A stretch of 64,000 nucleotides of DNA, from positions 14,398,158-14,462,157 of the forward strand of contig OW285195.1 in NCBI GenBank assembly GCA_935421135.1. Direction: 5' to 3'. A program made the position numbers and the translations under genes. Origin of the DNA: Bugulina stolonifera (Eukaryota > Bryozoa > Gymnolaemata > Cheilostomatida > Bugulidae). Below are positions 1-25,500 of the stretch, in pieces (within the stretch, counting starts at the first letter, position 1; each line of letters starts with the position of its first letter). The notes beneath the pieces are model-generated. The model ran no database searches. It was given only the letters and a program-made list of their open reading frames with translations, and was not told the origin of the DNA.

Positions 1-847
1 TTATTAGTATTATATTTATACCAGGCAGGTAGCAATGACTCTCAATTTTGACACAACCAAAGACCTAAACTGTTTTATGTTTCAGTAGAATACAACTAAC
101 GTTGTCACTAATACAAGACAACAGGTAAAATTGACGCTCTGGACAACAATCATAAGAAATAAACACATTCTTAAACTCTAGGTCTAGACGATATTAACAA
201 GTCAAAGTCAAAACTATTGCCACTGGTACAGTAAATAATCATGTCAGTGTTGGTTATGTCTAATTCGGAGTTGTTTTCCCTATAAACCACCAGCACTGCC
301 TATGGTCTATGGAGGGGAGAAGTTGTATAATATCAACAACATCATAGAATATTGGCTTTTTACATGTATTACGTAGTATGCATATGTAATAATATATAAT
401 AATATAGAAATGGATACCTATTATAGACATCAACACGAGTACAATAACATGCACTATAACCTTTCACGTTATTGCTAATAAAACTCATTCAACCAATGAA
501 TATCTTATTAGAAATTATCTCCCTTAGCTATAATTCCTTACAGTATAGATGGCAGTCCATTCCATTAATGCAGTTTTTCAAAAAAAATAACGCTGCCTAA
601 GACTACAAGCTCATGAGATGTAATTACATGAATGAATGCAACAAGGTAGAATAGCAAAGACAAAGATCATACAATAATATTATCATGTAATATATGTACG
701 TATAGTCTTTGCTACGATTAAATAGGTACACAATGGTAGACAATTTCAAATAACTTACTAACACCAGATGACTCTATTCTATGTTACATTCATTGTTCAG
801 TATGACGTTGTGTATAACTAGCGTTACAATCGCACAGTAGCCTACGA
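1..847. other. 3' flank of AP2M1, no gene seen
   Basis: AT-rich sequence beyond the AP2M1 stop codon. It presumably holds that gene's 3' UTR and part of the spacer to the next gene. I see no conserved reading frame, no RNA gene and no clear AATAAA on the minus strand near the stop. A GGAGTTGTTTTCCC motif of the dispersed family lies at 267-280, and a related AATTATCTCCCTT at 513-525. Confidence 0.6.
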
Positions 848-8286
<7,439 letters not shown>

Positions 8287-8340
8287 TATAAAAGCGAGGC
8301 TATCTGCAGCTAAGAGTCCTTTTACGTCCGGATAGCCACC
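8287..8340 (+). promoter_or_regulatory. RPL22 core promoter, TOP start and Kozak
   Basis: TATAAAAG at 8287-8294 lies 31 bases before TCCTTTTAC (8317-8325), a pyrimidine run typical of a 5' terminal oligopyrimidine (TOP) start in ribosomal protein mRNAs. The likely first transcribed base is C8318. The leader would be only about 23 nt, ending in GCCACC directly before the ATG at 8341. A TATA box at a ribosomal protein gene is visible here; the start site itself is inferred. Confidence 0.7.
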
Positions 8341-9644
<1,304 letters not shown>

Positions 9645-9856
9645 GTAATTATTTGAACTATTTGATGTAGCTTCTCGTTCTTATCCATATATGTTGACAT
9701 TCCGTGTTTATGCTGTAGCTCCATAATAAATGTGGCTTTTGAAATTTTTAGAGATGTGGAGATGTGAAGCACAGATGTTGGACATGTGGCCTGCAACATG
9801 CGATGGATCGAATTTGCTTTGGCCCAGATCTTTCCATTTCTGTATCTATTGTAAAC

Positions 9857-9862
9857 AATAAA
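9857..9862 (+). terminator. RPL22 poly(A) signal
   Basis: AATAAA 213 bases past the stop codon. A second AATAAA at 9725-9730 could be used instead. Confidence 0.6.
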
Positions 9863-9869
9863 CCTCTGA

Positions 9870-12578
9870 TATACCAGCAACTTTTTCTTATCCAGTAAAA
9901 TAATGTGATCAAATAAGTCGGCTGCAGTGATGTATTTTGCTGAAAGCATGTGTGCTGTTAGCTATTAATTATTTATTATTAGTAGGGTGTCCTATCTAGT
10001 GTTTATATTATATCTGTAATTACAGAGAGTAACTTAATAATGGGATTATGTCTGATCTAGCATCTTTGTCATAATGCAGTCAAACTAGCAACAAATGCAA
10101 GGTCCTGCACTGTTTCAATGTGTACTCTGGTTGCTGTCATTTTGGTTAGATTGAAGTTGTCTTCTGATTTGTACGAAGCTGGCAGCACAAGGGAGGGCAA
10201 CTTCGTCTCGTGGCTCGAGAGGTTATCCTATAATCACATATGCGTACTTGTAGAACTACATTGTAAATGTCTTAAATTGCAACATAGAATTACTTCCTAA
10301 TGTAGGAGGCAGAGTCATAGAGGTAACAGGGAGATAACTCCATGGGCAGAGCCTACTCGATGGCTCTGGTAGGAGGTGATTCTATTTGTTGCAAAATTGT
10401 AGTAAGCATGTTTCTAATGTATGGGGTTGTCTGCCCTCTATTATAGGAGCATGTTGTGTTACTATGGAGTTGTCTTCTCTTGCCATGTAGTTAGGCGACC
10501 CTGCTTGCATGTTGGGCCTTGGGGTGTCAGTGACATAGAGTTATCTCCCCATAGGGGTGGTACCTCTATGGTCAGTGAGCAAGGGATAATTTGCTCAGAC
10601 CAACAAGAGACGCTGTCTCTTTTGTCCTTTGTCAGTTTGCTACTTGGAATTGTGTCCTAGGTCGGTCCGTGAACAAAAAGGTAGCTCACTCACTAATGGT
10701 AATGTTGGGATCATAAAACTAGACATTGTCCTCTCCCCTTTACTTTACCAAGTAAGGACAATTCCAAGTCAGAATTAGTGGCTTGAGTTGACTGCTTACA
10801 GTTCACACAGGGGGTGCTAGTAATTGGCAAAATATATAATAAAAACTCAATATTGGGTTGGTAATTTTCTTCATATTACATGACTGTTGTCTCTGTGACA
10901 AGTTTTTCATAGATGTGAAATCAAATCCCTGACTGCTCAATGGCAAATTCTAAAGTTCCTTGTGAAAACAGAGATCACATAATAACTCAACTATAAATTC
11001 ACACACAGTTAAATTCTCTATATCCACTAGCATTAGGCATTAGGCCAGCCATAAGCTTGAAATCGTTTCATTTTGAGAATTCCAGCTTGTTTTTTAATTG
11101 ACCCAAGAATTCTGTTCTCTTACGGTAAGACAGAAATTATTTATAAAAAACAATTATCTACAGTCATGAAAAAATTATTTATATTCTCCTAAAGTCTGAG
11201 AAACACGTGGGTGTTAGAGTAACATACAGGCAGCATTTGCCATGTCAGCAATCACACACTAGTTAAGCCATGCAGAGTTCATATAATACAAGTTCATTAA
11301 TTCTATTAAATTATAAGTCCAGTCATAAGCCTATTATTGTTCCAGACAAATAACATAATTCTTTTATACTTGAAATGCAAACATGCATAAAATCTATAAA
11401 ACTTTCTAAAGTTTAAACATTCAACAAGTCTAATAATTATATAGACATGCATTGAATCACAATATAGTTTAGTCTTGACCAAACATTTCATTTATATAAG
11501 TTAGTGAATAAACTAATGAACTGATATGGATAAGCTTGTTTGCATTCAGTCTTGTTTATAGTTGTTTATAGCAGCTGTTGCTAAGCGCTAGTTACAGCTC
11601 TGACTACCAAAATTCAAATTAAATGCTGTCAATCTATAACATAATATAATATATTACATATCCATGTATATTATTGCATATTATATTATATTTTATATTG
11701 TATTATATATATTATCTTGTCATGATAGTCATAATAAGTATTTAGAATAATCCTTCATGTTCAGCCCTGTGTATTGGGTGTATACAGCAACAATGGTACA
11801 TTTATTATACATGTATATAATGTAGGAAAAACTTTGGAAATTGATGGCTAAAATGTAGAACCCAAATGGTATTAGTGTACATTAAATTTTATATTTATAT
11901 GCTATATGTACATGACTGTGTTTCACATTTGTTTGACCAGCAGTAGAATATAAGTCTGTTTCAGCATAGTAACTGCTATGGTATATGTGTGTACATTTGT
12001 AGAAGACCAAGTTGCTGGTACCAATAATGCACATCAAAAGTAGGATCACTTTATGCAACTTCTTGTAGATGTACTGCACAGATTTGATAATTTTGACTTT
12101 ACAAGTAATGCTACATAGCTTGTAGTAGAACAACGATTGTTACTAGTCATGTGAATGTAAACGTTATCAGATAAATGCATATACGTTGTGCATAACTACA
12201 TTCTAGGAGCATATACGTACTATTATATGGTAAACCCACTAAAAGGATAATATTATTTTCTAGTTGCTCAGCAGAACATAGGTTTCGATGTGATAGTTCA
12301 TGTTATATAGTATAGTGTAATGTATAACATAGTGCATATACATGTCAATGTCCAAAAAAGTACATGCATATATGCAACTTTGAGGGCACTAAGTCCAAGG
12401 TGTCTTTACTACAACTCATGGGTGCATGAAGTTGTACATCCATGTATTACACACTTATTAGTAAGTATTACATGTATATAACAATACACTACAATACCTC
12501 GAGTACAAACAGTGCACTTTTGAAGTTGTCTGCTCTACAGCGTAAACAAATAGCGTTTGTATTCAAACTGTTGTCAGA
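9870..12578. other. RPL22-tubulin intergenic region
   Basis: About 2.7 kb without convincing coding sequence. It holds several copies of the dispersed GGAGATAACTCC/GGAGTTGTCTTC motif (10329-10341, 10466-10479, 10537-10550) and an inverted pair ACTTGGAATTGTGTCC (10641-10656) / GGACAATTCCAAGT (10756-10769). The rest is AT-rich and unremarkable. Confidence 0.6.
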
Positions 12579-12839
12579 CCAATCACTCCGTCTCAATGGT
12601 TACCTATGCAAATGAGATATTCATGAGGAAGTACTTATATGGTGTGCTTCCTATCCATATTTAGAAATGTAGGCGGATCGCAACTGCTCTCATGCCAACA
12701 GTTGCGCGGTAACCTAGAATTTCTTCCTTTATAACTGTGAGGTTTCATTCATTGAGTCAGTACTAGTTTGACTAGAATAGCCTGAAACAACCATACCCTT
12801 GTACATTCTGTAAGTAGTGTTTTGTACCAAAATATCAAC
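12579..12839 (+). promoter_or_regulatory. Beta-tubulin upstream region
   Basis: Candidate elements upstream of the tubulin ATG: CCAAT (12579-12583), an octamer-like ATGCAAAT (12606-12613), a partly palindromic GTTGCGCGGTAAC (12701-12713) that resembles an RFX X-box half-site pair, and TTTATAAC (12728-12735) as a weak TATA. Their positions are reasonable for a promoter; function is inferred. Confidence 0.4.
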
Positions 12840-15181
<2,342 letters not shown>

Positions 15182-15258
15182 ACTCCAGACTGGTAACTAA
15201 CTACACGACAGCGCTACCATCTGCTGCTGACGACTTTCTTAATACTCGAACCATCGCC

Positions 15259-15264
15259 AATAAA
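15259..15264 (+). terminator. Beta-tubulin poly(A) signal
   Basis: AATAAA 78 bases after the stop codon, in the expected position. Confidence 0.7.
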
Positions 15265-15701
15265 ATACAATCATTTTAAGAACAATATTTAGGAGATGGA
15301 GCCAATTTAATTTTGGTTTTTCAACGATTGTGAGATGTGTGATGCCAAAATATTTAGTCAGAAGCAAATTAATTATAGTTGTTGACATTCTATTTTATTT
15401 AATTCCATATTTATCTATTCTATGGTGTCATCAATTGATATTACATTTGTAACTCACTAAATAAAACCAAGAATTTAATATACTTTAGAAGAAACCTGGT
15501 TGTCTTGCACATGATAAGATTATTTCATAAATCCTGCACTTGAAGGGATAATCCTAGTGTTATCATAATCTGTGCCTACACTTAGTGCCCATACACTCGG
15601 CTATTCCTAGATCTGGCTAGTGTAACTACACTGAATGGTTGACCAACTTGTATATATTACTATGTAATGCCTATAAATTTACTGTCTTGGGGCTACTACA
15701 A

Positions 15702-15735
15702 TGCAAAGGGGTATATTGGGATATACCCCTTTGCA
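15702..15735. repeat. Perfect 15-bp inverted repeat, 4-nt loop
   Basis: TGCAAAGGGGTATAT (15702-15716), spacer TGGG, then its exact reverse complement (15721-15735). Possibly a small foldback element or a transcription-end hairpin between the convergent genes. Confidence 0.85.
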
Positions 15736-16322
15736 ACAATGTTGGTCACCAGGTAAACTATCAAAATATTCCTAGTGTTAAACATAAGAAGATAACTACC
15801 AACTTGCTCAGCAAATTCTCATGGGTGGGCGGCTGTAAGCCAAGGGGAGCCTTACATTTGCTTTGCTTCCAAAATGGTTGACCCAGGGGGAGTCAGAGTC
15901 AGCTTTCAGTGGAACAGCTGATGACCTGTACATTACATTTGAATATATGAACAATTTCTGTGGGTTGAATGAGGTGCAGAAAACCAGTGGTTTTGTTTTG
16001 ATGTGGGCTGGCAGAGGTTACAACAACATTGCAACTTAGCTCTGATACCTACATTTATGATAGCTATGGTGGTCATGATACCTACATTGTACATTATTTA
16101 TGATAGCTAATCATGGTGGTTATGACAGCTAAACTATGACAGCTATGATAGCTATGGTGGCTATGGCAGCTTTGCTGTGTATATTGGTTCTTGTTCAGTT
16201 GTCCTCATAGAACTTATATTTCATGGCAGGTTTCTTATTTGTGGCCAGAACTACCTACTTGTGGACCTTTGGAGACATTGGCAATGTTTTAGAAAAGTTT
16301 TCTCTTTTCGAAGATGACATTT

Positions 16323-16328
16323 TTTATT
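16323..16328 (-). terminator. Receptor gene poly(A) signal
   Basis: AATAAA on the minus strand, 224 bases beyond the receptor stop codon. Confidence 0.5.
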
Positions 16329-16551
16329 ATATAACACTTAACATGTGAAAACTGTACAGTAAACATATGTCCATAATAGTCTGTTATTGTCACTAAACAA
16401 ATGTGTAGTGGATACGTCATGCAATATTTCTATCATATAAAATATCACTAGTTACATGTACACTGTAGAATGATGTTGAGCTATAACAACGTCAAGCCAT
16501 ACCCTCGTCATGGAAATACGTAACTGCATACATGATGCATTGGGTACTGGT

Positions 16552-19500
16552 CTATGCCAGCTCCAATTCGTCAAGTTTGGATTGAGGTGGTAAATTGAGC
16601 GCTTCCGATAGAGTGAGAAGGTCTGAAGACTCCTGTATTTTGTCTGTATGCTCCTATATAGTATACAACAAGACACTGTTAAGAGTGGGCAACTCCTAAT
16701 TTGTCTCGAACTATGTCAATATCAAAGTATATATTTATGCTGTAAATAAAGCATCGGGGTAATGTGCACAAATAGGAAAGACCTGAAACAAATCTAACAC
16801 TAAATTATGGCAGTATTGGTTGTTGAAGTGTAACATGGTCTGTCTTATCCACATAACAATAAATCCACAACAAAACCACCGTAATAACAACCACACGTCA
16901 CACGCATCGTGCAAGAGAAGTTATTTCCCCCTTCCTATTAGTGTAGCAACCATATCTTCAACTCATAAGCAAGGTTCACAGAATAAAAGCAGCATAGAAA
17001 ATCAAGCATTACGTGAGAGGTGATAACTCTAATGTGCCAGCTTTTCTCATTTCATAATTACAACCAAATTCTGACCGAGCTCCCACTAGTTGGGCAGCAT
17101 TTCTAGAAAAGTACATGACTGTATGCTATTAACAGTTGACTTATCCATAGACACCAAGACACCAATGTTAACATGATATACCACCAGTCCATCACTTTCC
17201 TGCTATAACTTACCTCACTAAAGGCGCTGTCTGATGCTTGTCGTTCATCATTACTGATTTGTGATGTAAACTTCTTCTGCAAAACTGCATGTAGTTCTCG
17301 GATTTGCTTCTCTTTCTACAGTGGATACAAGCAAAGAACGAACCTGTTATTATTAGTACCAACAACTTATATAGATGGCACATTACTGTAAGTGTCAAGG
17401 TCAGGTGGGGGTGATTACAAGAGAGCGTAACTTATAACAAGTGGCGTCTTTCTGATGCAGACCAAATTGCTCTAGAACTTTCCTACCAACGGGCCTGGGA
17501 CAAACGAAAAATCCTGCGGGAAATCTGTGTGTGCTAGAGCCAGGGATGATTTCCTCCAACCAAGCAACATCCCAGGTTCGTTAGCCATTTCGACTTAGGA
17601 TTTTTACTTGTGGAAGGGGCTTGTTTGTCAAAGTTAGATGTGGCCCGTGCAATTAGGACTTGGGAAGGATGATGTAATAGACAAGGAGGAACAAGAATGA
17701 AAAATAATCTAACTGAGAAAATATGAATAAACTAATAACTAAAATCTAAAATAAGTTTAAAGAACCAATCACGGTGAAGCCTCTGTATTTGTGGAGGATT
17801 CATCACTAACGGCCAAGAGGAGACAACCCCTGTTAGATGAATACCATCTTGCACACAACACAACGACATCAGCCCTAATGTCCTGAGGTCGGGTGGGAGT
17901 GGTAATTCAGAAGCCGCAAATCCCACTAATTAGAGACACGAACCTGAGCTATCTGCTGTTTCAACGCATCGTTCCGTTCCTTGAGTTGAGCAGATCTTTT
18001 TTCATTCTCCTGATGAAGGAGAATTTGCTGGGTTTCCTGTTCATCCATGTCGAGTCTTCGACTAAATATCGGTATCATCTGTTGGAGCAAATAATCACAT
18101 GTTATACCAGATAGACAGATAAAACATCACAAATGAAACGTTTCCTTGCAGCTGAGCCAAACATTGATTGGTGATTCGGCAGCCAAAACTGTCTCCACGA
18201 GACCAGAGTGCATCTGTGAGTAACGAGTGAGCATCAGTAAACAGGCACATGTGCGAAAGAAGTATAAACGTACTAGATAGCTTAATTGTGACAAGTTGAT
18301 CCCAAATTATATAACTATGCTTTCAACAAATTTCTCCGGAAATAGTTTTGTTTACAAAGGGAATGTTTCTACTAAACACTAAAAATTACAAGCAATTCTT
18401 TCTTGGTATATAGTCAAGATAGCAACTAATAGATAGTTATAATTCAATCTACTCAGAGACATGAATATGTAACTATCTAATTATTATTAATAATAATATG
18501 TGAATCTAATATTGTGTTTGATGTTAGCGTTCGCTGAAGTACTTTTATCTGGTACCAGTGACCATGAAATACTAACCTTAGGTATAAACAGTAGTCCTAC
18601 TGTAAGGTAACAGCTGAGTATAAGTGCTGCACTTATAAAGGCGTAGCTTGCATTCGGTTGGTTGGGTATAATAAGGGTAACTGGTACAGCAATGAGACAC
18701 AGTACCTACAATATAGCATTACATAGTATACCAATACACATACCAATACATATACCAATACATATATATAGGCAATGCCTGTCCGGCTAGATATGGAGAC
18801 ATACATAAAATCCCAAATCAATATAAAGGTAAAGCTTTGCACCAGCACAACTTTTATAGATCATTGATAAATTGAAGCATGCAGAACACCACAGAAAATG
18901 CTCAAACCACAAAACTCTAATGTGGTGACACCTATTATAATTGGAAACCTATTTGTCAAGTCAAAAGACAACAGACTATGCAAAGACAGGTGTGGCTAGT
19001 TAAAGCACCCATAACTTCAACAACTGCATGTATCTGTATTACTACTTACCACTATATTGTATTACTACTTACCACTATATTGTATTACTACTTACCACTA
19101 TATTGTATTACTACATACCACTATATTGTATTACTACTTACCACTAAATATTGTATTACTACTTGCCACTATATTGTATTACTAATTGCCACTATATTGT
19201 ATATGTATTACTACTTACTACTTACCACTATATTGTATTACTACTTACCACTATATTGTATTACTACTTACCACTATATTGTATTACTACTTACCACTAC
19301 GTCTATATTGTATTACTACTTACCACTAAATATTGTATTACTACTTGCCACTATATTGTATTACTAATTGCCACTATATTGTATATGTATTACTACTTAC
19401 TACTTATCACTATATTGCATTACTACTTACCACTATATTATTGCATTACTACTTACCACTATATTGTGTTACTACTTACTACTTACCACTAAATATTGTA

Positions 19501-22500
19501 TTACTAATTGCCACAATATTGTATATGTATTACTACTTACCACTATATTGTATATGTATTACTACTTACCACTATATTGTATATGGCCATAGCCACAAAT
19601 CTCAAGTCGTTGATAGCCCGTATTTTCACGTTGCGAGTTTCATAGGCTAGAAATAAGCCAACTATGAGAAGGAAACCTTTGTACCCGTAAACTGCACCTA
19701 CAAACATGTGTTTAGAATTTCAGTCTACCATTTCCAGAGTTCACTTTTGTTAATAAAAAGGATAGTAGACCACCAAACCGAACCACCATTGAAATATTGG
19801 TGACTCAGATTGCCCATTGGAAACCACTGAAATATATCAGGGGTTTCCAGTGGGCAATCAAAAGCAACTACGACGAGGGTGGGATTTGAACCCACGCTCC
19901 CAGAGGGAAATGGATTAGCAGTCCATCGCCTTAACCACTCGGCCACCTCATCATTTAAGTTTTCTATCTGAACACTATAGAGTTTTACCACGTGATATAC
20001 CTCCCTTCTAACATTTAAAAAGTTGTAAATGGGGACGAGATTAACCAATGAAAATATTTCTCAGCAACCGGCTATCACACCAATGATCTCTAATCCTACC
20101 CATCCATTTGGTCATGTGAATGCAGGAGCAGTGTTCTAGGAGAGGTCTGTATTTGATATCTCCAACAGATGGGTCGTCTGGTAGCTCTGGATCAGACTTT
20201 TCTAGTTTACGAGTCAATGGGTCTATCGACTGCCACACCGATAGGATAATAATGTCTAGCACTAACAGCGACACTATTATACTATAGGGCTCTGCTTGCG
20301 AGACTACCTGCAAAATATTATGGCTCTGTAGTTGTCTATGCCTAGCCTGAGTTCCAACTGATTAAAATGAGTGAAGACTGTTGCACGTTCATACTCAACA
20401 GTAACATATCTATCCGTCAATTATTTTGGAGGGCTAGGAACACAGGCTAGTTTATTACATACATCCTAAACAAGTTTATAGTATAAACCAGCGAGTTCAT
20501 GAACCCAATGAGTTGTCATCTCTTGGTCTCCAACTTACCACAGGGAGACAACTACAAACACATACTCCATGGTGAATGATTGGTCAGAGCAGGCCTACTA
20601 ATACATGTATAGATAAGCAAGTTAACAATAATACATTTCAACATTGCATGCAACATAATATATACATGTATAACGATTTGAGTAGCTTACCAAGTTATTT
20701 ATAGTTTTATTAGAATGTTGTTTTGATTCTTTAGATTTTTTAGCTGTTCTCCACCCGTAGAAGACTTTAGCAAACATTGTACCATAAGACAAAGTAAATC
20801 CAATACTGAGTGTCCAGGTGCGAACCTACAGGAAATGACATCATAGGGGTACAGTTTAGAGTACATACACATGTAATCACTGCGGATTAATCGACATCCA
20901 ATGAGTTACATGTATTAATAAGTGTCTACATCAAGGATATATTAATGCAATCATAATGATGAGAGCCGATAGCTGATTGATACATCCCAGTGTGTGATCA
21001 CAATTCATTTAGGCCCAAATATACCTAACATTCATCTTGTTAAACTGCTTCTTCAATCGTCATTGAAACATGAGAGGCATTCCAAAAAGTATTTTACTAC
21101 CATGCACACAGAACACATTTGACATACATATACAACCAACATTTGCCACATTTTACCGAGCCTACGCGCACACAAATATAAAGTATAATATACTCTATAT
21201 ACACATTATGTAATAAGTAGCCTCAGCTCCTACCTGGCATATTATGATGTAAGATGTTTGGTCCACCCACTTCCCATCCATACCAAACATAGTAACACAG
21301 GCTAGGCAGAGTGCGCAGCCAACTGTTATGATAGAGTTTAGCATGGGAAGAGAATTTGAGATTGTGCTACAAGTAGACATGGTTACGTAATACAAATGGT
21401 TACGTAATACAAAGTATTGCAGTTTATTTTCAATTGCACAGGAAATTGACTGAATGTATTACAACAACCCAACTCACAGATCTGCCTAGCAAACCAAAAG
21501 GATAGAAACTTTCATGACAGGATACAAATATATAATACTAATATTGAGGGTAGCAACATAATAGCTGGAGTTACCCACTCATGGAAGGAAAAGCAGTGGC
21601 GGCAATGGCCTGTGTTAGGGGGCCTCCAAACAATTCAATAATTGTGTGCTGAACTTGGCCTTAGAATTCCTAAGCCCAATTAATTTTCAATGTAAATAAT
21701 CACTCATTAGAGATAGACAACTCCATATAAGCATGACATACCTGTATTTCATGGAGCATAAGTTGAAAACAAGTGATACGAAAGAGAAGACAACTCCAAT
21801 ACCAGAGAGTGAGAAAATTACGTAGAGGAGATATGGTGAAAGTACTGTCAGTTTGTCTTCAATGATGGTTCTATCAGCTGGTGGAGAGTCACCTTCGAGA
21901 AACCAAAGTTCACAAATTTAAAACCAAGTCATTTACTTCCGAAAAACCAAACCAAAGTAACAGCATCTGCATATGACGATATTCAACCCTAAGCAAGCAG
22001 TGAGTATGAGAGAGTACAATGTATCTATTAATCCTTTTTTGATTGCTTGATGAGTTTAATTTTAAATTTGAGACACACATGACGCTCGAGCGATTACGGA
22101 GTGAGAGTGGTGAGCAATGAGTAACCACCTGTCCAGACACAAACTAGTACTAGCGAATGTATAGACTCACCTATCCAGATATCATTGCCTCTCCAGTCTA
22201 ACTCTCCCGCTGTATAGTCATATACCCCAACCACATGATAAGTGCCGTTCTGCATCTGCTCTATCTGCATCTTGGCTATACGATCACCTGATGATGTGAA
22301 GGCAACCCTACCCTGTGGACACAAAGTACACAGTCTACATTAAGGGTGGAGTAGAGGTGACCCTACCCTGTGGACACACAGTACACAGTCTGTATTAAAC
22401 GTGGGGGTAGAGGCAAGACTATCCTGCAGGAGCACAGTCTACTACAAACAGATTTAGCAGACGAGTCAGTGTAACCATACAACGGCAAACTTACAGAGAC

Positions 22501-25500
22501 ACCTTCAAAGTCAGTTCTGTTGAGACTAGACAAGATGGCTTCTTTAATAAACTCATCACCGTAGTTGAAGTTCTCCAGCTCCATCCCCTTGTCCTTCAGC
22601 TCATCTATTGTCTTGTCTAGAGCAAAGGCTAAGGCCCAGATAGCATCATAAGCTAGAGGGGCTTCTACATACCCTGCCAACTGAGACAAACAGTATCACA
22701 GGTTAGTAAGACATATGTGATGTATAAATGGTATTGATTGTGTGAGGAGCCCTGCTGCCGCAACTCACAAGCATGCACTGTGGGAACCAACTGCAATCCA
22801 TGTGATGAGTGATTGGCTAAGGAAATAACGGCACAATGACACTAATAGTTAGCAAATACGATTCTTCATGTGGGATGTAATAGTATTATAGAATACACTT
22901 AAAATATGTAGTCTGAGCTCCTAAGCAGGTACAACTTACACTGGATAGGGACCCTGTGTTATCGTCACTCTCTGACACATTTTTCAGTGCGGCTTCAATC
23001 CGGTTTTTAAATGATTTGGTGTTCTACAACATAAAATGCATTTAAAACAATCTACTGGGAATTGTCTCCATTAAATCGTACTGTCATACCAACATGATAT
23101 TGAATCGTACTGTCATACCAACACGATATTGAATCGTACTGTCATACCAACACGATATTGAATCGTACTGTCATACCAACACGATATTGAATCGTACTGT
23201 CATACCAACACGATATTGAATCGTACTGTCATACCAACACGATATTGAATCGTACTGTCATACCAACACGATATTGAATCGTACTGTCATACCAACACGA
23301 TATTGAATCGTACTGTCATACCAACACGATATTGAATCGTACTGTCATACCAACACGATATTGAATCGTACTGTCATACCAACACGATATTGAATCGTAC
23401 TGTCATACCAACACGATATTAAATCGTACTGTCATACCAACACGCTATTAAATCGTACTGTCATACCAACACGCTATTGAATTTGAAAAAAACTAAGACA
23501 AAATCTTATTGTTGCTGCTGCTAATGTTCCAAGTACTAGATTAACCCACAACACTACAATCATGTTACATCTCAGGCTAAAAACAGAAGTTGACTGAACT
23601 TACGATACCAATGTCTGTGTACTTTAAACTGTCAAGGTTGTACAGTACTTCAGTGGTAAGGTGACCCTGCAGTGCCTCCCTCAACTGGTCAGGGGTACAG
23701 TCTATGCTAGGGTCAGGCTTGGCGAACCATCCATCTGGGTACCAGCCAATTATCAGCCAGACATACTTCTCCCCATACAGCTTCTCTTTGTACACCTAAC
23801 AACAGCAGACTCTGTGTAAACAGTTGTGGTGCTAACATATCATTCATGGAAATATAAACTAAAGTGGTCACCAAAGACAGCAAAGAGAATGACTTTTTGC
23901 TCCACCCAAAATCCTGCTCTGCATATCACCAAAGTGATACGATACGTTATTCCCTCTAATATTGTAAGCCTTCACTGAAACCGGCCAATCACAGCCTTCA
24001 GGCTGTCTTATGCCTGCCCATTGTCAAGGTGACTCTATAATAAGTTGACTCTCAATCACATGACACTTAGATTATTTTGGAGTTGTTTCCTCCACAGTTC
24101 TTTGCATAAAAACAGAGGACAACTCTATAGTTGCCACCATAACGGTGGGCGGGACCAGAGAGACCAAGTCTTAACACTGAGTAACCTAACCTCCCCTTCA
24201 CTATCTTAAGCAAAACTACAGACAAAGTGAAACTACACACAAAGTGAAACTACAGACAAAGTGAAACTACACACAAAGTGAAAGCGCGTACCTCACAGAA
24301 CACTTTCCTTGCCATGTCTTCATAAAAGACGCCAACTATGATTCTTGCATCCTGTTTCTTGAGACTTCTGATGGCATATGACGGGTCTGTCTGGAAACTC
24401 TGCCTCACAGTGATCTCTATAGGCTCCCTCCTCTCTCTTTGATCAGCATCTCTCTTTATAACCTCCTCCAAGTCCTTCAATGTCTAAGTTTAGAGATCAA
24501 ATACAGTGAACTGACTCAACAGGACACGGTGCCTGACGAGCACATGAAGAATTAATGTTTATATACCTATTTATATAAAGATTGTGCAATCAACTAACTG
24601 TTGTTCAGTGAAAGAGCAGAGTAGACAATTCCAATATAGTTGGCAGCACTACTCATGTGGAAGATATGCTAGCCTGTGCTTCAAACGAATGGAGTGTGGA
24701 ACACATGCTAGCACATTGCACTTACATCTACATAATATATTGTATAAGAATTGTATACTGTAAATTTCTAATGCAGGCAGCAGTCTATGATATACAAACA
24801 GTTTGAGAGACTTGACCTTAGTATTGTAATGTTTTTGGAGTGTGTTACATACAGGAGCCGAGGACTACAAGTATGTGAAGGGCTTGGAAGGTGGTAGAGG
24901 CCGACCAAGTAACCTTCTGCTCATTACATAAAGAGTAAACAGTTATTATATGGGCTCTTATTTGTATATTGTATATTATATCAGACGTAGGCCGATGCCG
25001 AGACTCATTGGAGCTCAGGACCGACGTAGGTCATGTAGACTTTATACTCCAGAGGAGTGCGGTGAAAGATTATGTGTTCTAATTAGATCTTAAGCCCGAC
25101 GCTAGATTCATATAGAACCCGGGATCGACCCAAGTCTAAGAAGGAGTGTAGAGATGTGCTTAAACTAGGATGGGGATGAACTCGAGCCGTACTGGATCTA
25201 ATGATCCTCCAGTAGAGTTACCCGCCTAAGAGAGTAAGCCTCTATAGGTTTGAGTTAGAAGATGTTGCTTTATTGAAGCGCAATCAACAACTGATTTCAT
25301 ACAGAAAATGTACTGCCTTTTATACTATATCTACTTCCGGCTAAAAGAGCTCGACATGGTATCGGCCGGCCGACATGGTATCGGCTCCGGAACTGATGCA
25401 ACAACATGGATGGTTCCGCCCGATGTCGGCCACAAAAAGGGTCAGCCTTGGCACAAAATGTGCTTACAATAGTGTAAAACATATGATATATAATTATGAG

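Larger units (their letters stand above)
15265..16551. other. Convergent tubulin/receptor intergenic region
   Basis: Tail-to-tail spacer. Contains a hairpin at 15702-15735, AGCTATG-type simple repeats near 16060-16170 and the receptor's probable poly(A) signal at 16323-16328. No gene is seen. Confidence 0.6.

Noticed and set aside
16800..17213. Receptor C terminus by read-through of the exon 17 donor, or by short exons after TTCTAG or CATTAG
   Set aside because: The exon at 16552-16653 is in phase, has a good acceptor and gives a longer acidic tail ([18 protein letters not shown]), so it is preferred.
18978..19650. Plus-strand Leu/Tyr/Thr-rich open frames ([10 protein letters not shown] repeats)
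   Set aside because: Open in several frames at once across the 23-bp array, antisense to the receptor gene.
23074..23479. Possible CRISPR array (29-bp regular repeat)
   Set aside because: Units are contiguous with no spacers, inside an intron of an animal gene.
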